Assembly: GCA_947488755.1 (NCBI GenBank)
Contig: CANLAD010000001.1
Span: forward strand, 1,254,247 to 1,318,246
Origin: an uncultured Erythrobacter sp.
GTDB lineage: Bacteria > Pseudomonadota > Alphaproteobacteria > Sphingomonadales > Sphingomonadaceae
Length of the DNA: 64,000 bases
Direction of reading: 5' to 3'
Position 1 is the first letter of the stretch; every line of letters starts with the position of its first letter. The notes under the pieces are model-generated. The model worked only from the letters and a program-made list of their open reading frames with translations. It made no database searches and was not told the origin of the DNA. This document shows, piece after piece, positions 26,005 to 36,270 of this stretch. The position numbers and the translations under genes were made by a program.

Positions 26005-27551
26005 CTCGCTCGGGTTCGGACTCGCCCCGCCCCAAAGCAGACTTGCTCGTACTGATAGCAGTAAGTTTGCTCGCAGCGTGGTTCTATCCGCTGTTCTCGT
26101 TAAACCATGACGCAAGTTGGTATCTCATCGCGACCGATAGGTTTCTCGATGGGGCCGATCTTTATACCGAAATCTTCGAGATCAATCCGCCGCTGGCATT
26201 CTACCTGACCGTCCCACCGGTGGCGGCAGCGCGGACGTTCGGGAGCGACCCGACAACAGCCTATTTCCTTTATTGCGTGGCGATCGGCCTGCTGTCGTCA
26301 TTGTGGACGCTGCACATTCTGGGGAAGGCTGACTTGCCGAACCGTGATCGCCGCGCATTGTTCTATGCCATCATCGTTGCGCAGTTCGTTCTACCGATTG
26401 CCGAGTTTGGCCAGCGAGAACACCTCATGCTCCTGCTCGCGATGCCTTTTTTCATAAGCCAGATTTTTCGGAGCAGACTGCCAAGGCCCGGCACGTCCGA
26501 GCAGATCGCCCTCGGAATTACAGCATCGCTCGGGTTGCTGCTCAAACCGTATTTCTTACTCATCCCAGCAGCGATCGGCCTGATGAGATTGTGGCAGGAG
26601 CGCGATCTGAAGATTTTTGTCGATCCGGCATACCTGGCGCTGGCTGGCGCAACCATCCTCTACCTGACGTTCATCGTCGTTGCTCAAACAGCCTATTTGG
26701 CGCTTGTCATTCCAATGGCGATCCACGTTTACGATGCTTACGGCATGGATGCGGCAGGCGTCGTTTCCAGACCAGAATTGCTGGGCTTGGCATTGATGGC
26801 CATTGTGATTTGGCGCTCCGGACTAGTCTCCGGCAAGGGACTTCAGGTTCTCGTGGCGGCAAGCATCGGGGCCGCGATGGCATACCTCTTTCAGTTCAAG
26901 GGGTGGAATTACCACATTCTCCCCCTTTCCGCCTTTCTTCTAGTGGGCGCAGCATGGGTTGCCGTCTCAAGGCTCGAAACTATCCGCCGGGATGCTCTGG
27001 TTGCGGTGAGCATAGCCTTGCTTGTCATCACAACTCTCGGCGTTCAGCTTGTGCGGGGGCCATACGAGAGCCCGACGAAAACATCATTCGAACAGTCTGT
27101 TGGCTCCGAAGACCAAAGCATCCTCATCCTCAGCACCAATGTTTGGGCCTCTTTCCCGTTCGTCAATGAAGTCTCCGGCAAGTGGGCGAGCCGGTATCCC
27201 GCACAATGGCTGATCCCCGGCGCATATAATCGCCTGGCGCAGGGTGATTGCGGTAGCGAAGGCGTCGCGTGCTCGGAATTGGAAGGCGTTCTCGACTTTG
27301 CGCGAAACTCGATCATCGAGGATATCGAACAGTTTCAGCCAGACCTCATTTTCGTCGATGAGCGTGAGGAGAAGTCGTATTTCCGCAGTCTGGATTTCGA
27401 CTACTTCGAATTTCTCGCAGCGGATGCCAGGTTTGAGGAAATCCGCCCCTGCTATGAAAGGGTCGGTGAAGCCATCGAATATGGCGTTTATTCCAATAGC
27501 TGTCGCCGACCGGCTTCCGATCGCGTTGCGGATAGCTCGGCCAGCGAGTGA
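25995..27551 (+). CDS. Polytopic GT-C-like membrane glycosyltransferase
   Basis: A 518-aa protein with about ten predicted transmembrane helices. After TM1 a periplasmic loop carries LNHDASWYLIATDRFLDGAD and EINPPLAFYLT, matching the acidic first loop of GT-C enzymes that use lipid-phosphate sugars. The last 170 residues form a soluble periplasmic tail. By analogy with serotype-converting Gtr loci it is the acceptor-specific transferase, completing the GT2-methyltransferase-GtrA set. The specific sugar and acceptor are unknown. Confidence 0.8.
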   Translation: MRVTRSGSDSPRPKADLLVLIAVSLLAAWFYPLFSLNHDASWYLIATDRFLDGADLYTEIFEINPPLAFYLTVPPVAAARTFGSDPTTAYFLYCVAIGLLSSLWTLHILGKADLPNRDRRALFYAIIVAQFVLPIAEFGQREHLMLLLAMPFFISQIFRSRLPRPGTSEQIALGITASLGLLLKPYFLLIPAAIGLMRLWQERDLKIFVDPAYLALAGATILYLTFIVVAQTAYLALVIPMAIHVYDAYGMDAAGVVSRPELLGLALMAIVIWRSGLVSGKGLQVLVAASIGAAMAYLFQFKGWNYHILPLSAFLLVGAAWVAVSRLETIRRDALVAVSIALLVITTLGVQLVRGPYESPTKTSFEQSVGSEDQSILILSTNVWASFPFVNEVSGKWASRYPAQWLIPGAYNRLAQGDCGSEGVACSELEGVLDFARNSIIEDIEQFQPDLIFVDEREEKSYFRSLDFDYFEFLAADARFEEIRPCYERVGEAIEYGVYSNSCRRPASDRVADSSASE

Positions 27552-27602
27552 TCCGCGCGGCGCGTGTGAGCGCCTTCGCTGCAGCCTATCTAGGCTCGCA
27601 CG

Positions 27603-29852
27603 CTACTCGATGATGAAGCGCGCTCTGATGCGCAGCTCGCCGCCGGCGGCGAAAGCGCCGCCGGGCCGCACCCGGAAATCGGTAATGGCGCTGTCGCAGC
27701 CATCGCCATCGGCCGAAGGCGTGTAGGCAAAGCTCGCGCCGCCATCGCTTGAGAATTCAAGGTCATCGCTGCCCGATGCGAGATCAGTGAAGGTGTAGCT
27801 CAATCCCGAATTGCCGGCTGGATCCTCGAAGAAAACCGGCCCGTCGCCGCGATCCAGCAGGCATAGTTTGACGTCATTGGGAGCGTCATCCCAGATCGTC
27901 ACACTATCGGGATCGGCAGCGCCTTCGCCGACATTCGCCACGGTAATGAGGTATTCGACCAGCGCGCCGGGGATCGCCTTGGGATTGGTCGCACCGTTCA
28001 CCGGGTCCGACAGGATCGAGCTGACTTTTGCGACCGACATCTGCGCTGCGGCGATGCAGAAACTCAGATCGTGGATCGCGATCCCCTGAAGCCCGGGATC
28101 GATAGGCGCTGCGCCGTGATTGCCATAGCGGACCTCAATCGTGTCAACCGGCTGGTCGAACGTCACGACGAGTGTGCCGGGATCATCGTCACTGTCCGAA
28201 TTGGCGACACCGAAGGCTTCGTTACCCTGCACCACATTCGCCGTGCCGTTGGTCAACACAGGCTGCACCGTCGCTCCGCCCAAACGCCCGATGATGGACA
28301 CCCGATCTGCAAACTGCCCGCGGAAGTAATCAACGTCGAAAATCGCGAATTGCGCACCGCGCACCGGGATCGGCAGGTCGATCGTCGTGACCATCTCATC
28401 GCTGCGGTTCGCCTGTTCGCCGATAAGAGCCAGCGCGAAATCGCCGGTTCCACCGTTAAGCGCATCCTGAACCGTCGGAGATTGACCGCCGAACGTCGCC
28501 GAGGTGAAGAACGTGCCGGGATTGACGATCTCGAACGCAATATCCCCGCGCCCGAAAAATGGATAGGCGTTGCTGGTCGATCCCGCGCTCCAGGCGATGG
28601 ACTCCCAGTCGAACACGCTGAAATCAGCCGGGCACGAGAGAACCGGCGGAATGCCTGCGACCTGCGCCCCATCGGTGACGTTGGTGGTCGCAGTCCGGCT
28701 CGCCGTTCCGTTGGTGGACGTTCGGCTGTCGAAATAGGTGGTGGTGAGGACATCGCCGCCTAGCACGTTCATCGCGCCGTTCTCGTCCGCACCTCCGGTC
28801 CGTTCGAAACTGGTGGGTAAGACAGCTTCGAAAATACCCGTATTATCGCCGGTTTCGAGCAACGTGACGGTTTCGAGCTCCCCCGTACGATCATTGCGGA
28901 CTTCGACGGTGACGGTATCGGCAAAACCGAAACGAGAATTGAGGTCCGCGTCCTCGACACGCAGCGTCACAGGATCGCCCGCCACAACCGGATCGGTCGC
29001 GCTCACGATGCCATCGACGCCCGCGCCGTTCGGGCTGAACTTAAGCTGCAATGTAACCGGCCGGTTCTGGCAGCCTTCGGTCAATGAAGCGCTGCCGGCA
29101 ATGGTCGTGTCGCTGGTGGGTACCTGGACGCCGCCCGCGAAGCTGAAGCCGGGGTTGCGAACCCGCTCATCGAAGAACTCGATTGCGCCATTGTTGAATG
29201 CGGTAAAAGCGTCGTTGTCGCCGGTCCCGACGAACGAGAACACGTAATCGTTTGCCTCGGCAGCGATCGGGCTGAAATTGATCGTTCCGGGGCGAGCCGA
29301 ACCACCATTGGTGCAATCGCGCAGGAATTGCGGGCTTATCTCATCGAGGCGGTTCTGATCGACGTCCACCAATGTCGCGACATAGATGATGGAGGACGCG
29401 GCATCGGGGCGGTAGCGGATATTCAGCGTGCGCTCCCCGGACTGGATCCGGCTTTCGGGCAGATAGAATGCCGACATGCGATTGCGCTTCGCCCGCTGCC
29501 CTTCAAGGGTTCCGAGCGATACGAGGTTCTGGCTTCCAAAGCGAACCCTCGCGACTTCGGAATCCTGATCCAGGTCATACTCGGAAAAGACGATGACAAG
29601 CAGCACGCGATCATTGCCTGCGCTGGCTGTATACCGGGTGTTGTAATCGCTCTGTGTGCGGTGGTTCTCGATGAGCTGCTCACCGGCGATCTGCGCATGG
29701 GCCACACTTGGCGCAAGGGCGCTGACGAACAGCGCGGCTACGCAGCACAGCCATGTGAGGAGGACACGGACCTTGAACACTCCGCGACCATATTCGCACA
29801 TGGTAAAGGCTGCGTTTACCCTGTCGAAGGTGACTGAAATCAAGCGCATCAT
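27603..29852 (-). CDS. Exported multi-domain beta protein with C-terminal DUF11-like domain
   Basis: A 749-aa protein with a hydrophobic export segment at about 28-52 (VRVLLTWLCCVAALFVSAL, cut near AHA). The region after that has a DADLN...TVTVEV...GELETVTLLETGDNTGIF domain also hinted at in the 1746-aa neighbour. A DUF11-like domain starts near residue 603 (VAKVSSILSDPVNGATNPK) and the chain ends GELRIRARFIIE. The ATG at 29852 overlaps the stop of the upstream gene (ATGA); a second Met at residue 18 (29801) is an alternative start. Probably surface-exposed; function unknown. Confidence 0.75.
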   Translation of the reverse strand: MMRLISVTFDRVNAAFTMCEYGRGVFKVRVLLTWLCCVAALFVSALAPSVAHAQIAGEQLIENHRTQSDYNTRYTASAGNDRVLLVIVFSEYDLDQDSEVARVRFGSQNLVSLGTLEGQRAKRNRMSAFYLPESRIQSGERTLNIRYRPDAASSIIYVATLVDVDQNRLDEISPQFLRDCTNGGSARPGTINFSPIAAEANDYVFSFVGTGDNDAFTAFNNGAIEFFDERVRNPGFSFAGGVQVPTSDTTIAGSASLTEGCQNRPVTLQLKFSPNGAGVDGIVSATDPVVAGDPVTLRVEDADLNSRFGFADTVTVEVRNDRTGELETVTLLETGDNTGIFEAVLPTSFERTGGADENGAMNVLGGDVLTTTYFDSRTSTNGTASRTATTNVTDGAQVAGIPPVLSCPADFSVFDWESIAWSAGSTSNAYPFFGRGDIAFEIVNPGTFFTSATFGGQSPTVQDALNGGTGDFALALIGEQANRSDEMVTTIDLPIPVRGAQFAIFDVDYFRGQFADRVSIIGRLGGATVQPVLTNGTANVVQGNEAFGVANSDSDDDPGTLVVTFDQPVDTIEVRYGNHGAAPIDPGLQGIAIHDLSFCIAAAQMSVAKVSSILSDPVNGATNPKAIPGALVEYLITVANVGEGAADPDSVTIWDDAPNDVKLCLLDRGDGPVFFEDPAGNSGLSYTFTDLASGSDDLEFSSDGGASFAYTPSADGDGCDSAITDFRVRPGGAFAAGGELRIRARFIIE

Positions 29853-32800
29853 CGCCGACCTCCTAGGCCTAGCAATGCGCCGAACTGCTCGATCGAGCGC
29901 GTGTCGATCTTGAAACGCACGGCGGCAAAAACGCCCTTATCAGTGTTGCGCGCTGCGGAGAAATCGGCGTCTCGGAAGCCCTCGACGTTATAGCCCAGCG
30001 TCACCAGCATGCCCTCGACCGGCACAAAGCCGATCGTGGGGCCGTAAGCGAAGGAGGTGACGTCATCCTCGATATTCGTGCGCACCGTGCCGCGCGCGCC
30101 GATCTCGAAGTTTTCGCCCAGCCCGATGCGCGCATCGGCCCCGGCAAGCAGCGTCGTACCGGTAAATTCCAGCCCCTCGAACTCGTCCAGATTGTAGCGT
30201 GCGCCGAGAAACAGCGTGTATTCGTCGCGGCGGTTTTGCTGGAGCACGCCGAATTCGTCGGTATCGAAGCCGCGCGGTGAGAAATTGCTCGACCAGCTGG
30301 CGACCAGACGGCTCGATTGCGCATCGCCATCGACGATCAGGGCGGTGCGCCCTGCACCCGGCACGGTGCCTGCAACGCCGCCGGTCACCCGGTCACTGCG
30401 ATATTCAAGCTTGCCCAGATGCGCGAATTCAGAAGAGTCCGGTCGTAAGGCGAAGGCAAAAGCGGCATCGACGATTTCGGTGATCGCACCCGATTGATCC
30501 TCGGCCCGGGTCCACGTTCCGCCGGAACCAAGGATGCTGCCTTCGCCAAGCTGCCGGATCGCGCCCAAGGCGACGCCCGTGCGGTCGGCCTGCTCGCCGT
30601 CGCGATACTCGCCGCGTGCGGTGACGCTCCAGCGATCCTTGCGCCATGCGCCGCCGAGCGTCACCGCGGTGAAGTCCTCGAACAGCAGACTGCCGGTGAT
30701 CTGCCCGCCGCTGGCCGCAGGTTGGCGCGGATTGACGAGATCGGCAGCGCTCGGCGCACCATTCAGCGTCCGATTTCCGTCCATGGTGGCATCGAGCATC
30801 AATTCCGGCGTTACCTGGAGCGACTGCGCCAATCCGAACGCGGCGAAGGTGCGGTTGCCGAACTCGCCAATCGTCTCCTCGCCCAGCGTCGTGACGATCT
30901 GCCCGCCGGTCCAGGGCGTGACTTCGACGCCGCCGCGCAATTGGCGCGCATCGATGTTCTCGCCATCGGCCAGCTCGTACGTGCCCACCACACGAACATC
31001 CTTGGTAACGCGGTAGCGCGCATCGAAGCGGTGGCGGGCAGGCAAATCGACGCTTTCCGCACTCCCCAGCGCGATGGAACTGGTCGTGGACAGCTCCAGC
31101 GCGCTGTCAAACAGGCGCTGCGTGACCCCGGCGTCGAGCACGGTCGATGTGTTGGTGGTGCCATCGGCCAGCCGATCCGAAAAATGCGAGAGGCCAAGGC
31201 GCAGATCGGTGGTCTGGCGCGTCAGGGTCAGCTGGGCCTGCGCGGCCCGACGGCGCGAGCTGTCCTCAAGGCTGTCATCCTGCCAGACGCTGCCGAGCAG
31301 GCTGAGGTTCTCGGTCAGCAAGATACGCCCATCGAGACCGACCTTGCGTCGACCGAGCTCGACAGCATTCTGCTGGCCAATGCCGTAATCCGCATCGAGC
31401 TGCTGGGCGTAAGCGAGAATGTCGAGCGATCCGGTCTGATGCTGCGCTTCGACGAGGAAACCCGTCGCCGCTTCGCTCTCACGATGGCTTACCGCAATTT
31501 CGGCGCGCACCTCGGTGTTGTCTCCGACCTGCGCGCGAAGATCGAGCGAGCCGATATCGGTGCGCTCGCCCTCCCCCTTGTCCGTGATGGCATTTGCGCC
31601 AATCCGCACGCGCCCGTCATTGCTGGTCCAGTCCGCCCGGACCCCTGCGTTGAGTTCGCCTTCGCCGGTGCCATCGGTCTCGTATTCGACGATGATGAAT
31701 TGCGGATTGAGGGCCGGATCGCGGCTCAAGACCGGCTCGGCAAAGGTGATCGCGCCCGATAGCAGGTCGATGTCGTAATCGATGAAGCGCGTCAGCGTGC
31801 GGCTGGAAACGATCAATTCGGAACGGAAGCGATCGCGCGTCTCGATCGTCACCCGCTCGCTATTGGCAAGGATCCCGCGGCGCGAGAGTGCGTAGGGGCC
31901 GCTGATGCCCTGACCTTGTATCTCGTCGCGCTGGAGCCGGCTCGATATCTCGGCGGCGAAGGCGGACGCCTTGACCTGGCCAAACCGCGCCTCCCCTCTG
32001 ATGCCGGTGGCGGTACGGTTGTATCGCGCCAGCCGGGTCTGATTGAACTCTGTGTCGAAGTCGCCGTAGATCGCATAGAACGTCGCGGTTTCGACCCGGA
32101 CATACAGTTTCTCGCGGCTTGCGGCATCGAACTGGCGCGACGAACCATCGGCGAAGACCGTGTAGTAGGCCTGCGGATCGATCGTACCGAGCAGACGCTG
32201 ATCCTCGCGCTGCTTTGCGCTGTCATAGGCGAGCGTGACGAGATAGCGCCCGAGAATGCGGCCCTTTGCGTAAAGCGCGACGCGGGCGTTATCGCCAAGA
32301 TCGCTGTCGAAGCGGCCGCTGCGCTGCATGTTGTCCGCCACGCTGCGTGCGCCTGCCGTCCCTTCGGCCAGGCCGACCACGGTCCATTCGATATCGCCCG
32401 GCTCGATCCACGCATCGAGCTGCTGTTCGCGCTGCAACTCGCCATCGTCGAACGTGAAGTCGAGCCGCAGCGAGCCGCTGACCATCGTGGGCGCCAGTTC
32501 GATCTTGGCTATGCCGTCATTGCCTTCGACCACCCAGCGTGCCCGGCTCGGCGCTCTGCCGGTCAGCTGGTTGAGCTGCTGGCGATCGAGCTGCTCGGCG
32601 CTTTCGTATGGTGCGTTGAGGGCGAAGCTGCCGGAAATCCCCTCGCGCAGAGGTCTGTTGTTGCGGTCGAGCACCCGGATCGCGACGACCGGGCGCGTGC
32701 GACCGTCTGCGACGAGATTGGACTGCTCGCGCACCAACTCGACACGCGCGGGCGTGGTCGTGAAGAACACCTCGCGCGTAACCGTTCTGCCCGCGACGCC

Positions 32801-35089
32801 AAAGCTGTTGATGATGTCGGCCTCCAGCAGCGTGCGCTCATTGGCGAGCGGCACGCCGCGCCAGGTGCTGACGGCGAACTTGCCGCGGTCGGGGGTTAGC
32901 GTGCCCTCGAAATTGAGCGGGTTCACCTCTTCACCATCGACGCGGAGGACGATGCTTTGGCCGCGGCGGTGGCGGATGGCGACGCGAACGGCGGGCGCGC
33001 GGGGGTTGGTGTTGATCGAAGGAGTGAGGAACCCGTCCTCGCCATCGCCGAGTGCGATCCAGTCGGTGTCGGGCGCATAGGACGGCTCGGCGGCGTCGGC
33101 GGCCTCTGCGGTGCTGTCGGGAAGCCCGGCCTCCACCAGAATGTCGGCATCGAGCGCGTTTTCGCTGCCCGGAACGGTTTCGCCTGCGATCGCGGCTATG
33201 GCCAGCGCCGTCGCGCCTTCTGGTCGCGTCGGTGCAAACTGCGCCGCGGCTTCGAGCGCGGTTTCTGGCACGACCGCATGGAAATCGGCGACGATCAGGC
33301 TCCCGCCCTGCCCGATGGCAAACCGAGAACTCGCGCTGCCAGCATTTCGGGTCGAGCGATGGCAATCGACCAGCTCTGCGCCTTCGGGCAATGTCATGCG
33401 GGAGACTGCGACGACATGGGTTCCGGGCACGACGCCTTCGAAGTGATAGCGCCCGTCTGCGTCGGTCACCGCAAAGCTGCCGTCCTCCAGCATTACCCGC
33501 ACACCGGGAATGCCGGGGCGCGGATCGTCGAGCGTGCACGGCCCGGCGGTGACCCGCCCGATGATCGTCATGCGGTCGGCAATGCTGTCGCGCTCTACCT
33601 CGACAGCTGCGCTTGCCCGTGCCGTGCGGCCGAGCAGGTCGGTGATGACCGCTTCGTTCAACGCCCGGCCCGGTGGTGCGTCGGGAAGCACGCTCATGGC
33701 ATAGGTGACGCGCGCCGATGCGCCGCCCGCGAGATCGCCAAGCGCGACGGTAAGGAGGCGGCCATCCCGCGTGATCGAGACCGCCTCACCCACCTCGACC
33801 CCGTTCACACGGACACTGTCGGGCTTGAACCGCAGCGCGGTCGCGGGCGTGTCGGTCAGCACGACATCGCGCTTGATCCGATCGGGATCGTCGTTGCGAG
33901 CGAGCACGCTGTAGAAAATGACATCGCCGGGCTGGACCCGGTCGCGTGAAGCAGTCTTGGTCAGCGCAAGATCAAGGCTTGGGCGATCAAGCGGAATGTC
34001 CACCTCGACCGGGCTTGCATCGACCAGTTCGAACGGCCCGCCATAGGAGCCATCCGCGATCACGAAGGCGCCGCCATCAGGGCGGATAAGGCGGGCAATA
34101 AGCTCCGGACCGACCTGGGAAGGCGCGGTGAATGGCGCGGGCGGTTCGACCTCAAGCCGATATGTCCCCAGCTCCACCAGCGGAAACCAGAACTCGCCCG
34201 GCCCCATGTCGATCACCCGGCCCGCTGCATCGGTGATCGGCTCGCCGGACACTACGCTGGAGGGCCATGCGGTCTCGCCATCTTCGGCAAAGACCGACGC
34301 GGGCAAGCCGCTCGCCGCGTCGACCAGCGTGACAATCGCACCGTCGACAGGTTCGCCCGTTTCGCTGTCGAACACGACGCCAAACGGATCGGCCAGAACC
34401 TGAACTTCGGTCTGCGTAATGATCGCCGTTTCCGAAGGACGCGACGCGGCAATGGTGATTGCGGCGCCGTCATTGAGGCTTAGGCGGCAATCGCTTGCAA
34501 CAGGCTCGGGCGGCATGCGTACCGTGTCGATCTGACCGACGAACAGGCCGGTGTTCACATCGGTTTCGAAAATCGTTTCGGTTTCGCGGTCGCCGGTGGA
34601 GGTGGTGATCGTTATATCGAGGCTGTCGATCGTTTCGCGATCAAGGTTCGCGCGCGCGGCAGTCACCTGAAACAGCAGAGTCTCGCCAGCCCGGATCACT
34701 GAGGACTGCTCGACGCTACCCTCGCGCGGGGTAATCTCGACACGGGCAACATCCGAGCCCAGCGTGGTTGCGGAACCGCCTTGTGCCGACTGACCGGTTG
34801 CCGCGCATAGAGGCGCTCGGAACCGCAAGTCGACGGGTCCGCCCGCTGCCGGGCGGAAGGGGAGAATTTCAGGGGGCGGAGCGGTCACATCGAATGTCAC
34901 CGTGTTTGAGACCGTTTGGGTATCGCGGCCCCCGAACGACCAGCGCGCTTCTGCGGTGTTCTCCACCGTTCGCCCCGCTTCGCGCCCACTATTATCCTGC
35001 GCGCGTGCCCCCTCTCCGAGCACGCCGAAGGGCAGCAGCACCAAACCTAGTGCTGCTGCCCACGGCCTCAGAAAGGGGGCTACACGCAA
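29849..35089 (-). CDS. Giant exported protein with Ig-like domains and a very large C-terminal beta-barrel
   Basis: A 1746-aa protein. A signal peptide (about 1-31) is followed by the short motif VENTAEARWSF near 42-52 and by a strand-rich domain to about 235. A carboxypeptidase-regulatory-like repeat follows at about 236-320 (FDSETGEPVDGAIVTLVD), a DUF11-like domain at 372-470, an SdrD-B/SpaA-like repeat at about 508-565 and an invasin-like Ig region at about 780-890. From about 935 to the end, alternating amphipathic strands rich in aromatic and acidic residues look like an outer-membrane barrel of 25 or more strands. It is the largest gene here and the likely outer-membrane core of the five-gene cluster. 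Confidence 0.8.
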   Translation of the reverse strand: MRVAPFLRPWAAALGLVLLPFGVLGEGARAQDNSGREAGRTVENTAEARWSFGGRDTQTVSNTVTFDVTAPPPEILPFRPAAGGPVDLRFRAPLCAATGQSAQGGSATTLGSDVARVEITPREGSVEQSSVIRAGETLLFQVTAARANLDRETIDSLDITITTSTGDRETETIFETDVNTGLFVGQIDTVRMPPEPVASDCRLSLNDGAAITIAASRPSETAIITQTEVQVLADPFGVVFDSETGEPVDGAIVTLVDAASGLPASVFAEDGETAWPSSVVSGEPITDAAGRVIDMGPGEFWFPLVELGTYRLEVEPPAPFTAPSQVGPELIARLIRPDGGAFVIADGSYGGPFELVDASPVEVDIPLDRPSLDLALTKTASRDRVQPGDVIFYSVLARNDDPDRIKRDVVLTDTPATALRFKPDSVRVNGVEVGEAVSITRDGRLLTVALGDLAGGASARVTYAMSVLPDAPPGRALNEAVITDLLGRTARASAAVEVERDSIADRMTIIGRVTAGPCTLDDPRPGIPGVRVMLEDGSFAVTDADGRYHFEGVVPGTHVVAVSRMTLPEGAELVDCHRSTRNAGSASSRFAIGQGGSLIVADFHAVVPETALEAAAQFAPTRPEGATALAIAAIAGETVPGSENALDADILVEAGLPDSTAEAADAAEPSYAPDTDWIALGDGEDGFLTPSINTNPRAPAVRVAIRHRRGQSIVLRVDGEEVNPLNFEGTLTPDRGKFAVSTWRGVPLANERTLLEADIINSFGVAGRTVTREVFFTTTPARVELVREQSNLVADGRTRPVVAIRVLDRNNRPLREGISGSFALNAPYESAEQLDRQQLNQLTGRAPSRARWVVEGNDGIAKIELAPTMVSGSLRLDFTFDDGELQREQQLDAWIEPGDIEWTVVGLAEGTAGARSVADNMQRSGRFDSDLGDNARVALYAKGRILGRYLVTLAYDSAKQREDQRLLGTIDPQAYYTVFADGSSRQFDAASREKLYVRVETATFYAIYGDFDTEFNQTRLARYNRTATGIRGEARFGQVKASAFAAEISSRLQRDEIQGQGISGPYALSRRGILANSERVTIETRDRFRSELIVSSRTLTRFIDYDIDLLSGAITFAEPVLSRDPALNPQFIIVEYETDGTGEGELNAGVRADWTSNDGRVRIGANAITDKGEGERTDIGSLDLRAQVGDNTEVRAEIAVSHRESEAATGFLVEAQHQTGSLDILAYAQQLDADYGIGQQNAVELGRRKVGLDGRILLTENLSLLGSVWQDDSLEDSSRRRAAQAQLTLTRQTTDLRLGLSHFSDRLADGTTNTSTVLDAGVTQRLFDSALELSTTSSIALGSAESVDLPARHRFDARYRVTKDVRVVGTYELADGENIDARQLRGGVEVTPWTGGQIVTTLGEETIGEFGNRTFAAFGLAQSLQVTPELMLDATMDGNRTLNGAPSAADLVNPRQPAASGGQITGSLLFEDFTAVTLGGAWRKDRWSVTARGEYRDGEQADRTGVALGAIRQLGEGSILGSGGTWTRAEDQSGAITEIVDAAFAFALRPDSSEFAHLGKLEYRSDRVTGGVAGTVPGAGRTALIVDGDAQSSRLVASWSSNFSPRGFDTDEFGVLQQNRRDEYTLFLGARYNLDEFEGLEFTGTTLLAGADARIGLGENFEIGARGTVRTNIEDDVTSFAYGPTIGFVPVEGMLVTLGYNVEGFRDADFSAARNTDKGVFAAVRFKIDTRSIEQFGALLGLGGRR

Positions 35090-35113
35090 AGCCGCTATTC
35101 CAGCCGTGCGATC

Positions 35114-36169
35114 TTAGTTGATCGTCACATTGAAATAGACAGAGCGCGTCGTGGCCGCCGGAACATCCGGCAGCGCCGCGAGGATTTGGTCTTCGCCGCT
35201 CGTGCCGGTTCCCGAACCGAAGGAGGCATCTCCGCCCTCTTCATCCGTGCCACCCGAACAATCGCCATCCTGATCGACGAAGATCCCGCTATTGACCGTG
35301 AAGGTCACATCGGCGGGCAGATCATCGACCACGTTGACATTGGTGGCAAGCGTAGCGCCAGCGGCGTTCGCAACGGTGATGCAGTATTCGATCGTTGCAC
35401 CCGGGACCGCCTTCGGATTGGTCGTACCGTTGATCGGATCGGAGATAATGCGGCTCGTCTTGTTGACCGCCACATCGGCAGCCGCAACCACATAGGAGTT
35501 GCTCGCCGCAAATGCCCCGTCGGACGCGCCCGTATCGCGCGTACCAACGCCGCTCGCACCATCGGCGAGCACGGTGTCGACACCAGCGGTGTTGGCCCCG
35601 TCGTCAGCGTCAAGATCGGCGCCGAACGAAGCCGCATTGCCGGTCGCTTCACGTGCGTCGGCGGTCAGGACAACATCGTAGGTGGCACCGTTGGTCGCGC
35701 CCAGAGCGATATCGCCAAGGACAAAAACCGTGCGGGTTTCGTCTTCGGCCATGTCGTCGAGATATGCGACTTCCTGATCTTCGTCGGCTTCGAAAACACC
35801 GTCGCCATCATCGACGAAAATGCGAAGGTTCTGAAGATCATCCTCGTCCTCGTCAGCGAACAGCTCGTAATCGACTGTCGCATTCGAGAGGTTCGTGACC
35901 GTGAATTCGAGCACGGCGTCATCTTCGCCCGCCGTCACGGCGGTGGTGCCATTGAGTGCGGCCACGGTGACGTTGACATTCTGGTCAACGGTGAAGGTGT
36001 CGCTCGCCGTTTCAGCATCCTGCTCGATACCGTTCACTTCATAAGTGACGGTCACGTTGTTTTCGATCGTCGATCCGGCGGTTGTGCCGGCCGCGATCGC
36101 GGGGGCGCTGGACATTGCGACGAGCGCAAGCGCGCTCACCGCAGCCAGCAGCTGGGTACTACCTTTCAT
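35114..36169 (-). CDS. Exported DUF11-like protein
   Basis: A 351-aa protein. The signal peptide MKGSTQLLAAVSALALVAM is cut near AIAA, then the motif GSTIENNVTVTYEVNG appears, followed by an Asp/Glu-rich beta domain with EF-like acidic stretches (DEDEDD, DADDGAN). A C-terminal DUF11-like domain from about 231 (VAVNKTSRIISDPINGTTN) closely resembles the one in the 749-aa protein. The chain ends TTRSVYFNVTIN. The ATG at 36169 is chosen for the signal peptide. The acidic content suggests Ca2+ binding (inference). Confidence 0.8.
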   Translation of the reverse strand: MKGSTQLLAAVSALALVAMSSAPAIAAGTTAGSTIENNVTVTYEVNGIEQDAETASDTFTVDQNVNVTVAALNGTTAVTAGEDDAVLEFTVTNLSNATVDYELFADEDEDDLQNLRIFVDDGDGVFEADEDQEVAYLDDMAEDETRTVFVLGDIALGATNGATYDVVLTADAREATGNAASFGADLDADDGANTAGVDTVLADGASGVGTRDTGASDGAFAASNSYVVAAADVAVNKTSRIISDPINGTTNPKAVPGATIEYCITVANAAGATLATNVNVVDDLPADVTFTVNSGIFVDQDGDCSGGTDEEGGDASFGSGTGTSGEDQILAALPDVPAATTRSVYFNVTIN

Positions 36170-36270
36170 GGTTCTGGTCCTTTGCGTGTGCCCCACGACT
36201 TGTTTCACCGCCCGCGGGACTTGGCGGCTTCCTCCCACTTCCCGGTGGTTGGATCTCTAGTGCCGCCTGT

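Noticed and set aside
31916..32899. Long forward frames inside the giant barrel gene
   Set aside because: They are antisense shadows of the 1746-aa gene; no RBS or domain supports them.
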